A DNA stretch of 11,624 nucleotides from Bacillota bacterium (lineage in GTDB: Bacteria > Bacillota > Clostridia > Lachnospirales > Lachnospiraceae). How positions within the stretch are numbered: the first letter of the stretch is position 1; every line of letters begins with the position of its first letter. The DNA is taken from positions 1 through 11,624 of the forward strand of contig JAEYFP010000068.1 of NCBI GenBank assembly GCA_023402845.1, in the 5' to 3' direction. The position numbers and the translations under genes are program-made. Shown here piece by piece: positions 1-5,059 of the stretch. The notes beneath the pieces are model-generated. The model was not told the DNA's origin and did not search any database. It was given only the letters and a program-made list of their open reading frames with translations.

Positions 1-14
1 GTTATACTAGCCAT
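1..14 (-). CDS. Start of IS transposase gene (first codons only)
   Basis: Only four codons and part of a fifth are present (ATG GCT AGT ATA AC, reading Met-Ala-Ser-Ile). The call rests on position: an ATG nine bases after AAAGGAG, 113 nt inside an IS end, on the same strand as the transposase C-terminus found at the other edge. The protein family cannot be judged from this piece. It may be the same gene whose C-terminus appears at 11509-11624, or an orfA of a two-ORF element. Confidence 0.5.
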
Positions 15-84
15 GCGAGGAAGCTCCTTTATGTGGATTTGTTTTGTGGTGATTCAAATATAACACAAAGAAGCCTATCCTCGC
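15..84 (-). promoter_or_regulatory. Stem sequestering the transposase ribosome binding site
   Basis: On the minus strand GCGAGGA (84-78) can pair with TCCTCGC (21-15), and CTTCTTTGTG (73-64) can pair with CACATAAAGGAG (35-24), leaving a two-base UA bulge. This gives about 17 base pairs separated by a small internal loop. The whole Shine-Dalgarno AAAGGAG is buried and the stem ends directly beside the ATG. A transcript entering from outside the element would contain both arms, while one starting near base 50 would lack the 5' arm. The pairing is seen in the sequence; the regulatory role is inferred from the known read-through protection of other IS elements such as IS10 and IS50. Confidence 0.6.
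57..65 (-). promoter_or_regulatory. Candidate extended -10 promoter of the transposase
   Basis: The minus strand reads TGTTATATT, which is TGN followed by TATATT, an extended -10 element one base from consensus TATAAT. No good -35 hexamer stands 16-18 bases upstream, as is common for extended -10 promoters. Initiation would fall near base 50, downstream of the 5' arm of the sequestering stem, so the element's own message would be translatable. Confidence 0.4.
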
Positions 85-100
85 TTTTTAATTATTCAGT

Positions 101-126
101 TGTAACACATGTATTGTAATCCTACA
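101..126 (-). repeat. IS terminal inverted repeat (left end)
   Basis: Reading inwards from 126 on the minus strand this is TGTAGG, then eight less conserved bases, then the shared ACATGTGTTACA. It matches the end at 11499-11524 in 21 of 26 positions. The mismatches fall at positions 7, 10, 11, 12 and 14, so the outer tip and the inner block are the conserved parts, the usual cleavage-tip plus transposase-binding arrangement. Confidence 0.72.
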
Positions 127-156
127 CTGGAGAGACAAATAAAGATAAGGTTTCTA

Positions 157-185
157 TTGATATTTAACACATGATGTGTTACAAT
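157..185 (+). promoter_or_regulatory. Sigma-A promoter upstream of rpmJ
   Basis: TTGATA (157-162) is separated by 17 bases from TACAAT (180-185), each one or two bases from consensus. It is the only good promoter between the IS end and rpmJ, and would start transcription near base 192, giving a leader of about 110 nt. A perfect palindrome covers the spacer and overlaps the -10, so it may be repressible or otherwise protein-controlled. Because the IS separates rpmJ from any upstream ribosomal operon, this promoter probably drives rpmJ to rplQ. Confidence 0.6.
165..181 (+). repeat. Perfect palindrome TAACACATGATGTGTTA inside the promoter
   Basis: Two 8-bp arms flank a single central G, placed between the -35 and -10 hexamers and overlapping the first two bases of the -10. 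The right half extended to ATGTGTTACAA (174-184) is the exact inverse of TTGTAACACAT at 100-110 in the IS terminal repeat. It is either an operator for an unknown regulator or a sequence related to the IS end. No regulator gene for it is visible here. Confidence 0.55.
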
Positions 186-211
186 ATAAAGCGGTCTTTT
201 TAAGATTATGC

Positions 212-236
212 CGGTTTTTTACAGCTTAAAAAACCG
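212..236 (+). repeat. 10-bp perfect stem-loop in the rpmJ leader
   Basis: CGGTTTTTTA (212-221) pairs with TAAAAAACCG (227-236) across a five-base loop. No U-run follows on either strand, so it does not look like an intrinsic terminator. It would form about 20 nt into the transcript from the promoter at 157-185. Its role is unknown; a 5'-end stabilising hairpin is one possibility. Confidence 0.45.
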
Positions 237-255
237 TGCGAAAAGTACGTAGTGT

Positions 256-275
256 CGATTTTTATATAAAAATCG
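256..275 (+). repeat. 20-bp perfect palindrome just upstream of the rpmJ ribosome binding site
   Basis: The sequence reads identically on both strands (CGATTTTTATAT and its inverse). As RNA it gives an 8-bp stem with an AUAU loop, and flanking GTAC copies at 245-248 and 277-280 could add four more pairs. It ends 15 bases before the AAGGAGG of rpmJ, so it could act either as a DNA-binding site or as an mRNA leader hairpin. Confidence 0.45.
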
Positions 276-304
276 TGTACAAGGAACTGAAAGGAGGATT
301 TAAC

Positions 305-418
305 GTGAAAGTTAGATCATCAGTAAAACCAATTTGCGAAAAATGCAAAATCATTAAGAGAAAAGGGAAGATCAGAGTTATTTGTGAGAACCCGAAACAC
401 AAGCAGAGACAGGGTTGA
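305..418 (+). CDS. rpmJ: Large ribosomal subunit protein L36 (bL36), zinc-ribbon form
   Basis: The 37-residue protein is a component of the 50S subunit, near 23S rRNA and the L6 region. It has the full L36 zinc ribbon: Cys11, Cys14, Cys27 and His32, so it is the zinc-requiring type. The C-terminus ENPKHKQRQG is characteristic. The start is GTG at 305, seven bases after AAGGAGG (291-297). The open frame continues upstream to 236, but that extension lacks a ribosome binding site and is foreign to the family. In most Firmicutes rpmJ follows infA directly. Here only 178 nt separate it from an IS end and infA is absent, so this is the first gene of a detached ribosomal cluster. Confidence 0.97.
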   Translation: MKVRSSVKPICEKCKIIKRKGKIRVICENPKHKQRQG

Positions 419-466
419 GAAAGAACTCACCGGTGGGGTAGAACAGGAAGCACCATCGTTGCTAAA

Positions 467-531
467 CTCGAAAGTACCTCGTTAAGCATCGAGGTGCGCT
501 TTCGTACTGAGCTCGAAAATACCTCGCTAAG
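467..531 (+). repeat. Tandem direct repeat inside the rpsM leader
   Basis: CTCGAAAGTACCTCGTTAAG (467-486) recurs as CTCGAAAATACCTCGCTAAG (512-531), 18 of 20 identical with a 45-base period. Both units end in CTGAG (507-511 and 546-550). The first copy folds with its own downstream arm. The second lacks that arm and its ACCTC block instead matches GAGGT at 570-574. This suggests duplication followed by divergence of a structured RNA unit. Confidence 0.55.
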
Positions 532-735
532 TACTCAATGCGCGGCTGAGCAATACTTTTTCCGTCAAAGAGGTATTGCAGACGATAGATAACTCGAAGC
601 ATGGAAGTCTTTTGACTGACTTGCGAGTCATCTGCGATTGATACCGGCTGTCAATTAATAAGCCGGACAAAACCGGTCTATCCGGTCGATTGCTCCATGA
701 GGGCAGTCCAATCAATTAGTAACTATTAATTATCA

Positions 736-758
736 CTATTTCGGTGGTAGCGAAAGAG
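736..758 (+). promoter_or_regulatory. Hairpin abutting the rpsM Shine-Dalgarno
   Basis: TTTCG (739-743) pairs with CGAAA (751-755) around a seven-base loop, and CT (736-737) can add pairs with AG (757-758), which are part of the Shine-Dalgarno AGAGAGGA (755-762). Folding would partly mask the ribosome binding site of rpsM and offers a simple point for translational control. Confidence 0.4.
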
Positions 759-769
759 AGGAAACAAAA

Positions 770-1138
770 ATGGCTCGTATTTCTGGTGTAGATTTACCAA
801 GAGACAAACGTGTGGAGATTGGTTTGACGTATGTATACGGCATCGGCAGACCGAATGCTTCAAAGATATTAGCAGAGGCTAATATAAATCCTGATACACG
901 CTGCAGGGATTTGACTGATGACGAAGTAAAGAGAATCAGTGAAGTCATTGATGCTGGTTATCAGGTAGAGGGTGATTTGAGAAGAGAAATTGCACTCAAT
1001 ATCAAGAGATTGCAGGAAATCGGATGCTACAGAGGAATCCGTCACAGGAAAGGACTTCCGGTTCGCGGTCAGAAGACAAAGACAAACGCAAGAACAAGAA
1101 AAGGTCCTAAGAGAACAGTAGCGAACAAGAAGAAGTAA
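770..1138 (+). CDS. rpsM: Small ribosomal subunit protein S13 (uS13)
   Basis: This 122-residue protein sits in the head of the 30S subunit and contacts 16S rRNA, S19 and the P-site tRNA; with L5 it forms an intersubunit bridge. The N-terminus MARISGVDLPRDKR, the helix-hairpin-like IGRPNASKIL region and the basic C-terminal tail (RHRKGLPVRGQKTKTNARTRKG, from about residue 91) are typical, and the length is normal. ATG at 770 follows AGAGAGGA by seven bases. It is preceded by an unusually long structured leader and followed after 64 nt by rpsK. Expression probably comes from the promoter upstream of rpmJ, since no clear promoter was found in the leader. Confidence 0.98.
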   Translation: MARISGVDLPRDKRVEIGLTYVYGIGRPNASKILAEANINPDTRCRDLTDDEVKRISEVIDAGYQVEGDLRREIALNIKRLQEIGCYRGIRHRKGLPVRGQKTKTNARTRKGPKRTVANKKK

Positions 1139-1202
1139 GCACTCGGTGCGAACTTTGTAAAAACAGTAAAATTGTGAATATTGAGAAAGTAGGTTAGTTT
1201 AA

Positions 1203-1598
1203 ATGGCGAAAAAAGTTGCAAAGAAAGTAACAAAGAAACGTGTCAAGAAAAACGTTGAACGCGGACAGGCACATATTCAGTCATCCTTTAACAACACGAT
1301 TGTAACACTTACGGATGCTGAGGGTAATGCTCTTTCATGGGCAAGTGCCGGTGGTCTGGGCTTTAGAGGTTCAAGGAAATCTACTCCATATGCGGCTCAG
1401 ATGGCAGCAGAGACTGCTACAAAGGCAGCGTTAGTGCATGGCTTAAAAACCGTTGATGTTTTGGTAAAGGGTCCCGGTTCGGGAAGAGAAGCAGCAATTC
1501 GTGCATTACAGGCTTGCGGTTTAGAAGTAACAAGTATCAGGGACGTGACTCCGGTTCCCCATAACGGATGCCGCCCGCCAAAACGCAGAAGAGTTTAG
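1203..1598 (+). CDS. rpsK: Small ribosomal subunit protein S11 (uS11)
   Basis: S11 is a 131-residue protein of the 30S platform, lining the mRNA exit channel together with S7 and S18. The lysine-rich N-terminus, the core block AHIQSSFNNTIVTLTDAEGN, the GPGSGREAAIRAL segment and the C-terminal DVTPVPHNGCRPPKRRRV are diagnostic. The start is ATG at 1203. The nearest Shine-Dalgarno is AAGTAGG (1187-1193), one mismatch from consensus and weaker than that of its neighbours. The 64-nt gap after rpsM contains only a tiny GCAC/GTGC hairpin (1139-1149), and rpsD follows after 33 nt, so the three small-subunit genes are clearly co-transcribed. Confidence 0.98.
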   Translation: MAKKVAKKVTKKRVKKNVERGQAHIQSSFNNTIVTLTDAEGNALSWASAGGLGFRGSRKSTPYAAQMAAETATKAALVHGLKTVDVLVKGPGSGREAAIRALQACGLEVTSIRDVTPVPHNGCRPPKRRRV

Positions 1599-1631
1599 TT
1601 TCGCATAATTTAATTAGGAGGAAAAGCAGAG

Positions 1632-2225
1632 ATGGCAGTCAATAGAGTTCCTGTACTGAAAAGATGCAGATCACTTGGTTTGGAACCAATGTATTTAGGA
1701 ATTGATAAAAAGTCAAAGAGAACTTTAAAAAGAGCAAATAAGAAGATGAGCGAGTATGGTCTTCAGCTGAGAGAAAAGCAGAAGGCAAAGTTTATCTATG
1801 GCGTACTGGAGAAGCCTTTCAGAAACTATTACAAAAAGGCTGACAGAATGAAGGGTATGACAGGTGAAAACCTGATGATCCTTCTTGAGAGCAGACTTGA
1901 TAATGTTATTTTTAGAATGACATTTGCAAGAACAAGAAGAGAAGCAAGACAGATCGTTGATCACAAGCAGGTTGCTGTAAACGGAAAGACTGTAAATATT
2001 CCGTCTTATTTGGTAAAAGCTGGTGATGTTGTTGAAATCAGAGAAAAATGCAAAGGTTCACAGAGATACAAAGACATCTTTGAGGTTACGGGGGGAAGAC
2101 TTGTTCCCGAATGGCTTGATGCAGATCAGGAGAATTTTAAAGGAACTGTAAAGGAGCTTCCTACACGTGAAGTAATTGATGTACCGGTTGATGAGATGCT
2201 TATCGTCGAGTTGTATTCTAAGTAA
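1632..2225 (+). CDS. rpsD: Small ribosomal subunit protein S4 (uS4)
   Basis: S4 is a primary 16S rRNA binding protein that nucleates 30S body assembly and, in enterobacteria, represses its own alpha operon by binding mRNA. The 197-residue product has the N-terminal domain and then the S4 RNA-binding domain from about residue 87 (SRLDNVIFRMTFARTRREARQ, VNGK, GDVVEIRE). The N-terminal cysteine cluster of zinc-containing S4 proteins is missing, so this is the zinc-independent type. AGGAGG lies 10 bases before ATG 1632. Unlike Bacillus subtilis, where rpsD stands apart, it is inside the alpha-type operon here, which makes autogenous control through the upstream leaders conceivable. Confidence 0.98.
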   Translation: MAVNRVPVLKRCRSLGLEPMYLGIDKKSKRTLKRANKKMSEYGLQLREKQKAKFIYGVLEKPFRNYYKKADRMKGMTGENLMILLESRLDNVIFRMTFARTRREARQIVDHKQVAVNGKTVNIPSYLVKAGDVVEIREKCKGSQRYKDIFEVTGGRLVPEWLDADQENFKGTVKELPTREVIDVPVDEMLIVELYSK

Positions 2226-2273
2226 TCAGTAAACTGAAAAGTTGCTGGTATTCCAAAAAGGAGGTACTTTGCA

Positions 2274-3233
2274 GTGTTTGATTTTGAAAAGCCGAAGATT
2301 GAGATTGTTGAAATCTCAGAAGATAAGAAGTACGGAAGGTTTGTTGTTGAACCACTGGAAAGAGGTTATGGCACGACACTTGGCAATTCACTCAGAAGAA
2401 TTATGCTTTCTTCCTTACCGGGCGTTGCGGTCAGCCAGATAAAGATCGATGGTGTTCTGCATGAATTCAGTTCAATTCCCGGAGTTAAGGAGGATGTGGC
2501 TGAAATTATCATGAACATTAAGAGCCTTGCCATTAAGAACAACAGCTCAACGAATGAGCCGAAGACGGCATTTATTGAATTCGAAGGCGAAGGTGTTGTA
2601 ACGGCTGCTGATATTCAGGTGGATCAGGACATCGAAATTTTGAATCCCGAGCTTCCCATCGCTACATTGAATGGCGGATCAGATTGCAAGCTGTATATGG
2701 AGTTGACAATTACCAGGGGCAGAGGTTATGTGAGTGCCGACAAGAATAAGAATGAGGATCTGCCGATCGGAGTGATTGCGGTGGACTCTATCTATACACC
2801 TGTCGAGCGTGTCAACCTTACGGTAGAGAATACACGTGTCGGTCAGATTACGGATTTTGACAAGTTGTCATTGGATGTATACACAAACGGCACATTAGCG
2901 CCGGATGAAGCAGTCAGCTTGGCAGCAAAGGTACTTAGTGAGCATCTTTCCTTGTTCATCGACCTGTCTGAAAAGACAAGCGGTATCGAAGTAATGATTG
3001 AGAAGGAAGATAACGAAAAAGAAAAAGTTCTTGAAATGAATATTGATGAGTTGGAACTTTCAGTTCGTTCCTATAACTGCTTGAAGAGGGCAGGGATCAA
3101 TACGGTAGAGGAGCTTACGAACAGAACCTCGGAAGATATGATGAAGGTTCGCAACCTCGGACGGAAGTCTCTGGAGGAGGTTCTTGCGAAACTGAAAGAG
3201 CTTGGTTTACAGCTGAACGTAGGCGACGAATAA
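2274..3233 (+). CDS. rpoA: DNA-directed RNA polymerase alpha subunit
   Basis: The alpha dimer is the scaffold on which beta and beta' assemble. The 319-residue protein has the N-terminal dimerization domain (about 1-230, including VEPLERGYGTTLGNSLRRIMLSSLPG, written here as an interrupted landmark with NSLRR as its core) and a C-terminal domain (about 245-315) whose helices (SVRSYNCLKRAGI, RNLGRKSLEEV) bind UP elements and activators. The start is GTG at 2274, nine bases after AAAAAGGAGG (2256-2264 area). An overlapping frame from 2242 has no family resemblance and was discarded. It lies 48 nt after rpsD and 166 nt before rplQ, in the classic alpha-operon order. Confidence 0.98.
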   Translation: MFDFEKPKIEIVEISEDKKYGRFVVEPLERGYGTTLGNSLRRIMLSSLPGVAVSQIKIDGVLHEFSSIPGVKEDVAEIIMNIKSLAIKNNSSTNEPKTAFIEFEGEGVVTAADIQVDQDIEILNPELPIATLNGGSDCKLYMELTITRGRGYVSADKNKNEDLPIGVIAVDSIYTPVERVNLTVENTRVGQITDFDKLSLDVYTNGTLAPDEAVSLAAKVLSEHLSLFIDLSEKTSGIEVMIEKEDNEKEKVLEMNIDELELSVRSYNCLKRAGINTVEELTNRTSEDMMKVRNLGRKSLEEVLAKLKELGLQLNVGDE

Positions 3234-3399
3234 AAGTACAGGCAGGCCAAACCGGTAAATCCGAATGGTACGGTGAGGCTGAAAAGAAAGATTGTAACCA
3301 GATAACGATGCCCGCGAGGGCAGTATTCGGTAAGTAAGTCCAAAGTGCGTGGCCGGATATGGATTCTGTGCATGTGGGTGCACAGCTTGGAGGTACAGT
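3234..3399 (+). promoter_or_regulatory. Structured leader between rpoA and rplQ
   Basis: This 166-nt gap contains three stem-loops: an imperfect one at 3243-3281 (CAGGCC with GGCTG, ACCG with CGGT); a perfect TGCCC/GGGCA stem capped by a GCGA tetraloop of the GNRA class at 3309-3322; and a perfect seven-pair CTGTGCA/TGCACAG stem at 3366-3385 that ends three bases before the rplQ Shine-Dalgarno GGAGG (3389-3393). No promoter was recognised. A control element for L17 synthesis is possible but unproven. Confidence 0.45.
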
Positions 3400-3936
3400 A
3401 TGGCAAAGTATAGAAAGCTTGGCAGAACATCCAGCCAGAGAAAAGCGTTACTTAGAAATCAGGTAACAAACCTGCTTTATCACGGAAAAATTGTTACAAC
3501 AGAAGCTAAGGCAAAGGAAATCAGAAAAATTGCCGAGGGTATTGTTGCAATGGCCGTAAAGGAAAAGGACAATTTTGAAACCGTCAAGGTTCAGGCGAAG
3601 GTTGCCGTAAAGGACAAGGATGGAAAACGGGTTAAAGAAGTTGTTGACGGCAAGAAAGTGACAAAGTTTGATACGGTTGAGAAGGAAATCAAGAAGGATA
3701 TGCCGTCCAGATTACATGCAAGAAGACAGATGCTGAAGGTTCTCTATCCGATTACTGAAGTTCCGGCAGCCGGAGCAGGAAGAAAGAGAAACACAAAGGA
3801 AGTCGATTTGGTAGAAAAGCTTTTTGATGAGATTGCACCGAAGTATGCGGATCGCAAAGGCGGTTACACGAGAATTGTGAAGATCGGCCAGCGTAAAGGT
3901 GACGCAGCGATGGAAGTGCTGATCGAGTTGGTATAA
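3400..3936 (+). CDS. rplQ: Large ribosomal subunit protein L17 (bL17), long form
   Basis: L17 is a 50S protein near the exit tunnel. The 178-residue protein begins MAKYRKLGRTSSQRKALLRNQ and ends GYTRIVKIGQRKGDAAMEVLIEL, both typical. It is much longer than the roughly 120-residue Bacillus form. The extra residues form a lysine/valine-rich insertion around residues 60-110 (KVAVKDKDGKRVKEVVDGKKV region), a length class I associate with Lachnospiraceae. The start is ATG 3400, six bases after GGAGG. An in-frame extension back to 3349 has no ribosome binding site and lies in the leader hairpin, so it was rejected. A strong terminator follows 33 nt after the stop. Confidence 0.97.
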   Translation: MAKYRKLGRTSSQRKALLRNQVTNLLYHGKIVTTEAKAKEIRKIAEGIVAMAVKEKDNFETVKVQAKVAVKDKDGKRVKEVVDGKKVTKFDTVEKEIKKDMPSRLHARRQMLKVLYPITEVPAAGAGRKRNTKEVDLVEKLFDEIAPKYADRKGGYTRIVKIGQRKGDAAMEVLIELV

Positions 3937-3969
3937 ACAGCGCAGCTGCCATAAATTAAAAATAGAAAT

Positions 3970-4013
3970 GCCCCGCAGAACAGTCTTATCAGATTGATTT
4001 GCGGGGCTTTTTT
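3970..4013 (+). terminator. Intrinsic terminator of the ribosomal operon
   Basis: GCCCCGCA (3970-3977) pairs perfectly with TGCGGGGC (4000-4007), directly followed by six T residues (4008-4013). The 22-base loop can form an inner AGTCT/AGATT helix. It isolates the ribosomal cluster from the dehydrogenase gene downstream. Confidence 0.92.
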
Positions 4014-4040
4014 AGGAAATAAGTTTTCACTCCGCCTACA

Positions 4041-4069
4041 TTGACATAAATTTTTTTAAATGCTACTAT
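4041..4069 (+). promoter_or_regulatory. Consensus sigma-A promoter of the dehydrogenase gene
   Basis: TTGACA (4041-4046) is a perfect -35 hexamer, followed by a 17-base A/T-rich spacer and TACTAT (4064-4069). It lies between the operon terminator and the gene at 4118, giving a leader of about 40 nt with AGGAGGG at 4106-4112. No operator-like palindrome is apparent, so strong constitutive expression is likely. Confidence 0.8.
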
Positions 4070-4117
4070 TATGTTGATATACTTGATGACTGTTATTAAA
4101 AACACAGGAGGGTTACT

Positions 4118-4882
4118 ATGAGACTGAAGGGAAAAGTAGCGATTGTCACTGGTTCAAGTTCCGGAATGGGGCGCGATATCGCATTGATGTATGCGAAAGA
4201 AGGGGCAAAAGTCCTTGCTGTTGCCCGGCGTGCCGAGCGTCTGAGTACGCTGGTAGAGGAAGCAAAAAGCTTTGAGGGAGAAATTGTCGCTTATCCGGCA
4301 AATCTATCCGTTTCGGAAAGCGTGGAAAGCATGGTTGACGAAGCGATTAACGTATTTGGAAAGCTGGATATTCTAGTCAATAATGCCGGAATTATGGACG
4401 ATATGAGCGGAGTCGGCAACGCAAGTGATGAAATGTATGATAAGGTCTTCAATGTCAATGTCAAGGCACCTATGATTGCCATGCGAAAGGCGGTCAATCA
4501 TTTTGAAACGGCTGGCGGCGGCGTTATCATTAACGTTGCATCTATCGGCGGATTAAAGGGCGGAGCCGCGGGAGCAATCTATACGGCAAGCAAACATGCA
4601 TTGATCGGCTTTACTAAAAATACAGGTTATATGTATGCTCTTAAAAATATTCGTTGTAATGCCATCTGCCCGGGTGCAATTGCAACCGAAATCGGCACGA
4701 CGGAAACGATGCAGCATCTCGATCCGACAGGTGCCGCAAGATGCGGACTTGGTATGGGCTTAAATCCCGGCACCGGCAGCGGAAATGACATTGCTTCTCT
4801 CGCCGTATTTCTTGCAAGTGAAGAATCTTCTTTTATTAACGGACAAAGCATTGCAATTGACGGCGGTTGGACAGCTTATTAA
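4118..4882 (+). CDS. Classical short-chain dehydrogenase/reductase
   Basis: This is a 254-residue Rossmann-fold NAD(P)-dependent oxidoreductase of the SDR superfamily. The glycine-rich cofactor loop TGSSSGMG (11-18), the NNAG motif (88-91), the structural Asn in FNVNV (about 114), catalytic Ser142, and Tyr155 with Lys159 in YTASK are all present, as are the PG motif (185-186) and the C-terminal DGGW. Arginines after the second strand (ARR, 36-38) favour NADP(H), an inference. The substrate cannot be deduced; sugar alcohols, 3-oxoacyl groups and steroid or bile-acid hydroxyls are all used by similar enzymes. ATG 4118 follows AGGAGGG by five bases. It has its own promoter and terminator, so it is monocistronic. 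In related genomes this position usually holds ecfA1, so the gene is an insertion. Confidence 0.93.
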   Translation: MRLKGKVAIVTGSSSGMGRDIALMYAKEGAKVLAVARRAERLSTLVEEAKSFEGEIVAYPANLSVSESVESMVDEAINVFGKLDILVNNAGIMDDMSGVGNASDEMYDKVFNVNVKAPMIAMRKAVNHFETAGGGVIINVASIGGLKGGAAGAIYTASKHALIGFTKNTGYMYALKNIRCNAICPGAIATEIGTTETMQHLDPTGAARCGLGMGLNPGTGSGNDIASLAVFLASEESSFINGQSIAIDGGWTAY

Positions 4883-4920
4883 GTATTTTTACCGATCTGA
4901 ACAAGGATATGGTTTTCTGG

Positions 4921-4978
4921 TTAAATAAGGCAATCGGTCAGGCTTTCAGGGCCTTGTCGGTTGTCTTTTCTTATTTAA
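4921..4978 (+). terminator. Intrinsic, probably bidirectional terminator after the dehydrogenase
   Basis: CAATCGG (4931-4937) pairs with TCGGTTG (4957-4963) using two G-U pairs, continued by an AGGC/GCCT core, then TCTTTTC. Outside this, TTAAATAAG (4921-4929) and CTTATTTAA (4970-4978) are perfect inverses and would give A- and U-tracts on both strands. It lies 39 nt after the dehydrogenase stop. Part of it, AATAAGGCAATCGGTCA, recurs with one change at 5985-6001. Confidence 0.7.
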
Positions 4979-5059
4979 AAGGAAATGTCTATGGATTTTC
5001 CCATTAAATAAAATACGATGTGCAGCCATACACGGGGTATATGGCAGATAGGTGAAAGC

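Larger units (their letters stand above)
1..126 (-). mobile_element. Left (transposase 5') end of an insertion sequence, partial
   Basis: On the minus strand, reading from base 126 leftwards, the sequence begins TGTAGG, passes an inner ACATGTGTTACA motif, then a non-coding leader, a Shine-Dalgarno AAAGGAG (30-24) and an ATG at 14-12. The first 26 bases match the end seen at 11499-11524 at 21 positions, as expected for imperfect terminal inverted repeats of one element. The interior lies off the left edge. The outer boundary is placed at 126/127 because similarity to the other end stops there. The target-site duplication cannot be seen because only one end of this copy is in the window. The IS family cannot be assigned with confidence. 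Confidence 0.72.
419..769 (+). promoter_or_regulatory. Long structured leader between rpmJ and rpsM
   Basis: These 351 nt carry no convincing gene but a chain of hairpins. At 469-504 two six-pair helices, CGAAAG/CTTTCG and ACCTCG/CGAGGT, form one stem with an eight-base loop. At 551-578 CAATAC/GTATTG is extended by five A-U or G-U pairs. At 593-627 CTCG/CGAG and AAG/CTT enclose GTC/GAC. At 644-666 CCGGCT pairs with AGCCGG, and at 672-686 ACCGG with CCGGT. A last hairpin touches the rpsM ribosome binding site. AATACCTC (518-525) could alternatively pair with GAGGTATT (570-577), disrupting the 551-578 hairpin. An autoregulatory ribosomal-protein leader is plausible, since S4 binds upstream of rpsM in the E. 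coli alpha operon, but this is inference. Confidence 0.5.

Noticed and set aside
114..142. Outward-facing promoter from the IS end toward rpmJ
   Set aside because: TTGTAA can be found 17 bases before an A-rich stretch, but no acceptable -10 is present; the promoter at 157-185 is far better.
467..550. Repeats in the rpsM leader as a CRISPR array
   Set aside because: Only two imperfect units, adjacent with no spacer structure, and no cas genes.
527..715. Minus-strand ORF of 62 codons opposite the rpsM leader
   Set aside because: No ribosome binding site, no family resemblance, and the region is dominated by hairpins that explain its composition.
2242..2442. Plus-strand ORF of 66 codons overlapping the start of rpoA in another frame
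   Set aside because: It includes the rpoA ribosome binding site and overlaps a certain gene; the product is unlike any protein.
3349..3399. N-terminal extension of L17 in the same frame
   Set aside because: It lacks a ribosome binding site and covers the leader hairpin; MAKYRKLGRTSSQ at 3400 is the family start and has GGAGG.
4909..5007. Short ORF across the dehydrogenase terminator (starting Met-Val-Phe-Trp)
   Set aside because: The inverted repeats and U-tract explain the sequence as a terminator; the ribosome site is too close to the ATG and no homology is recognised.
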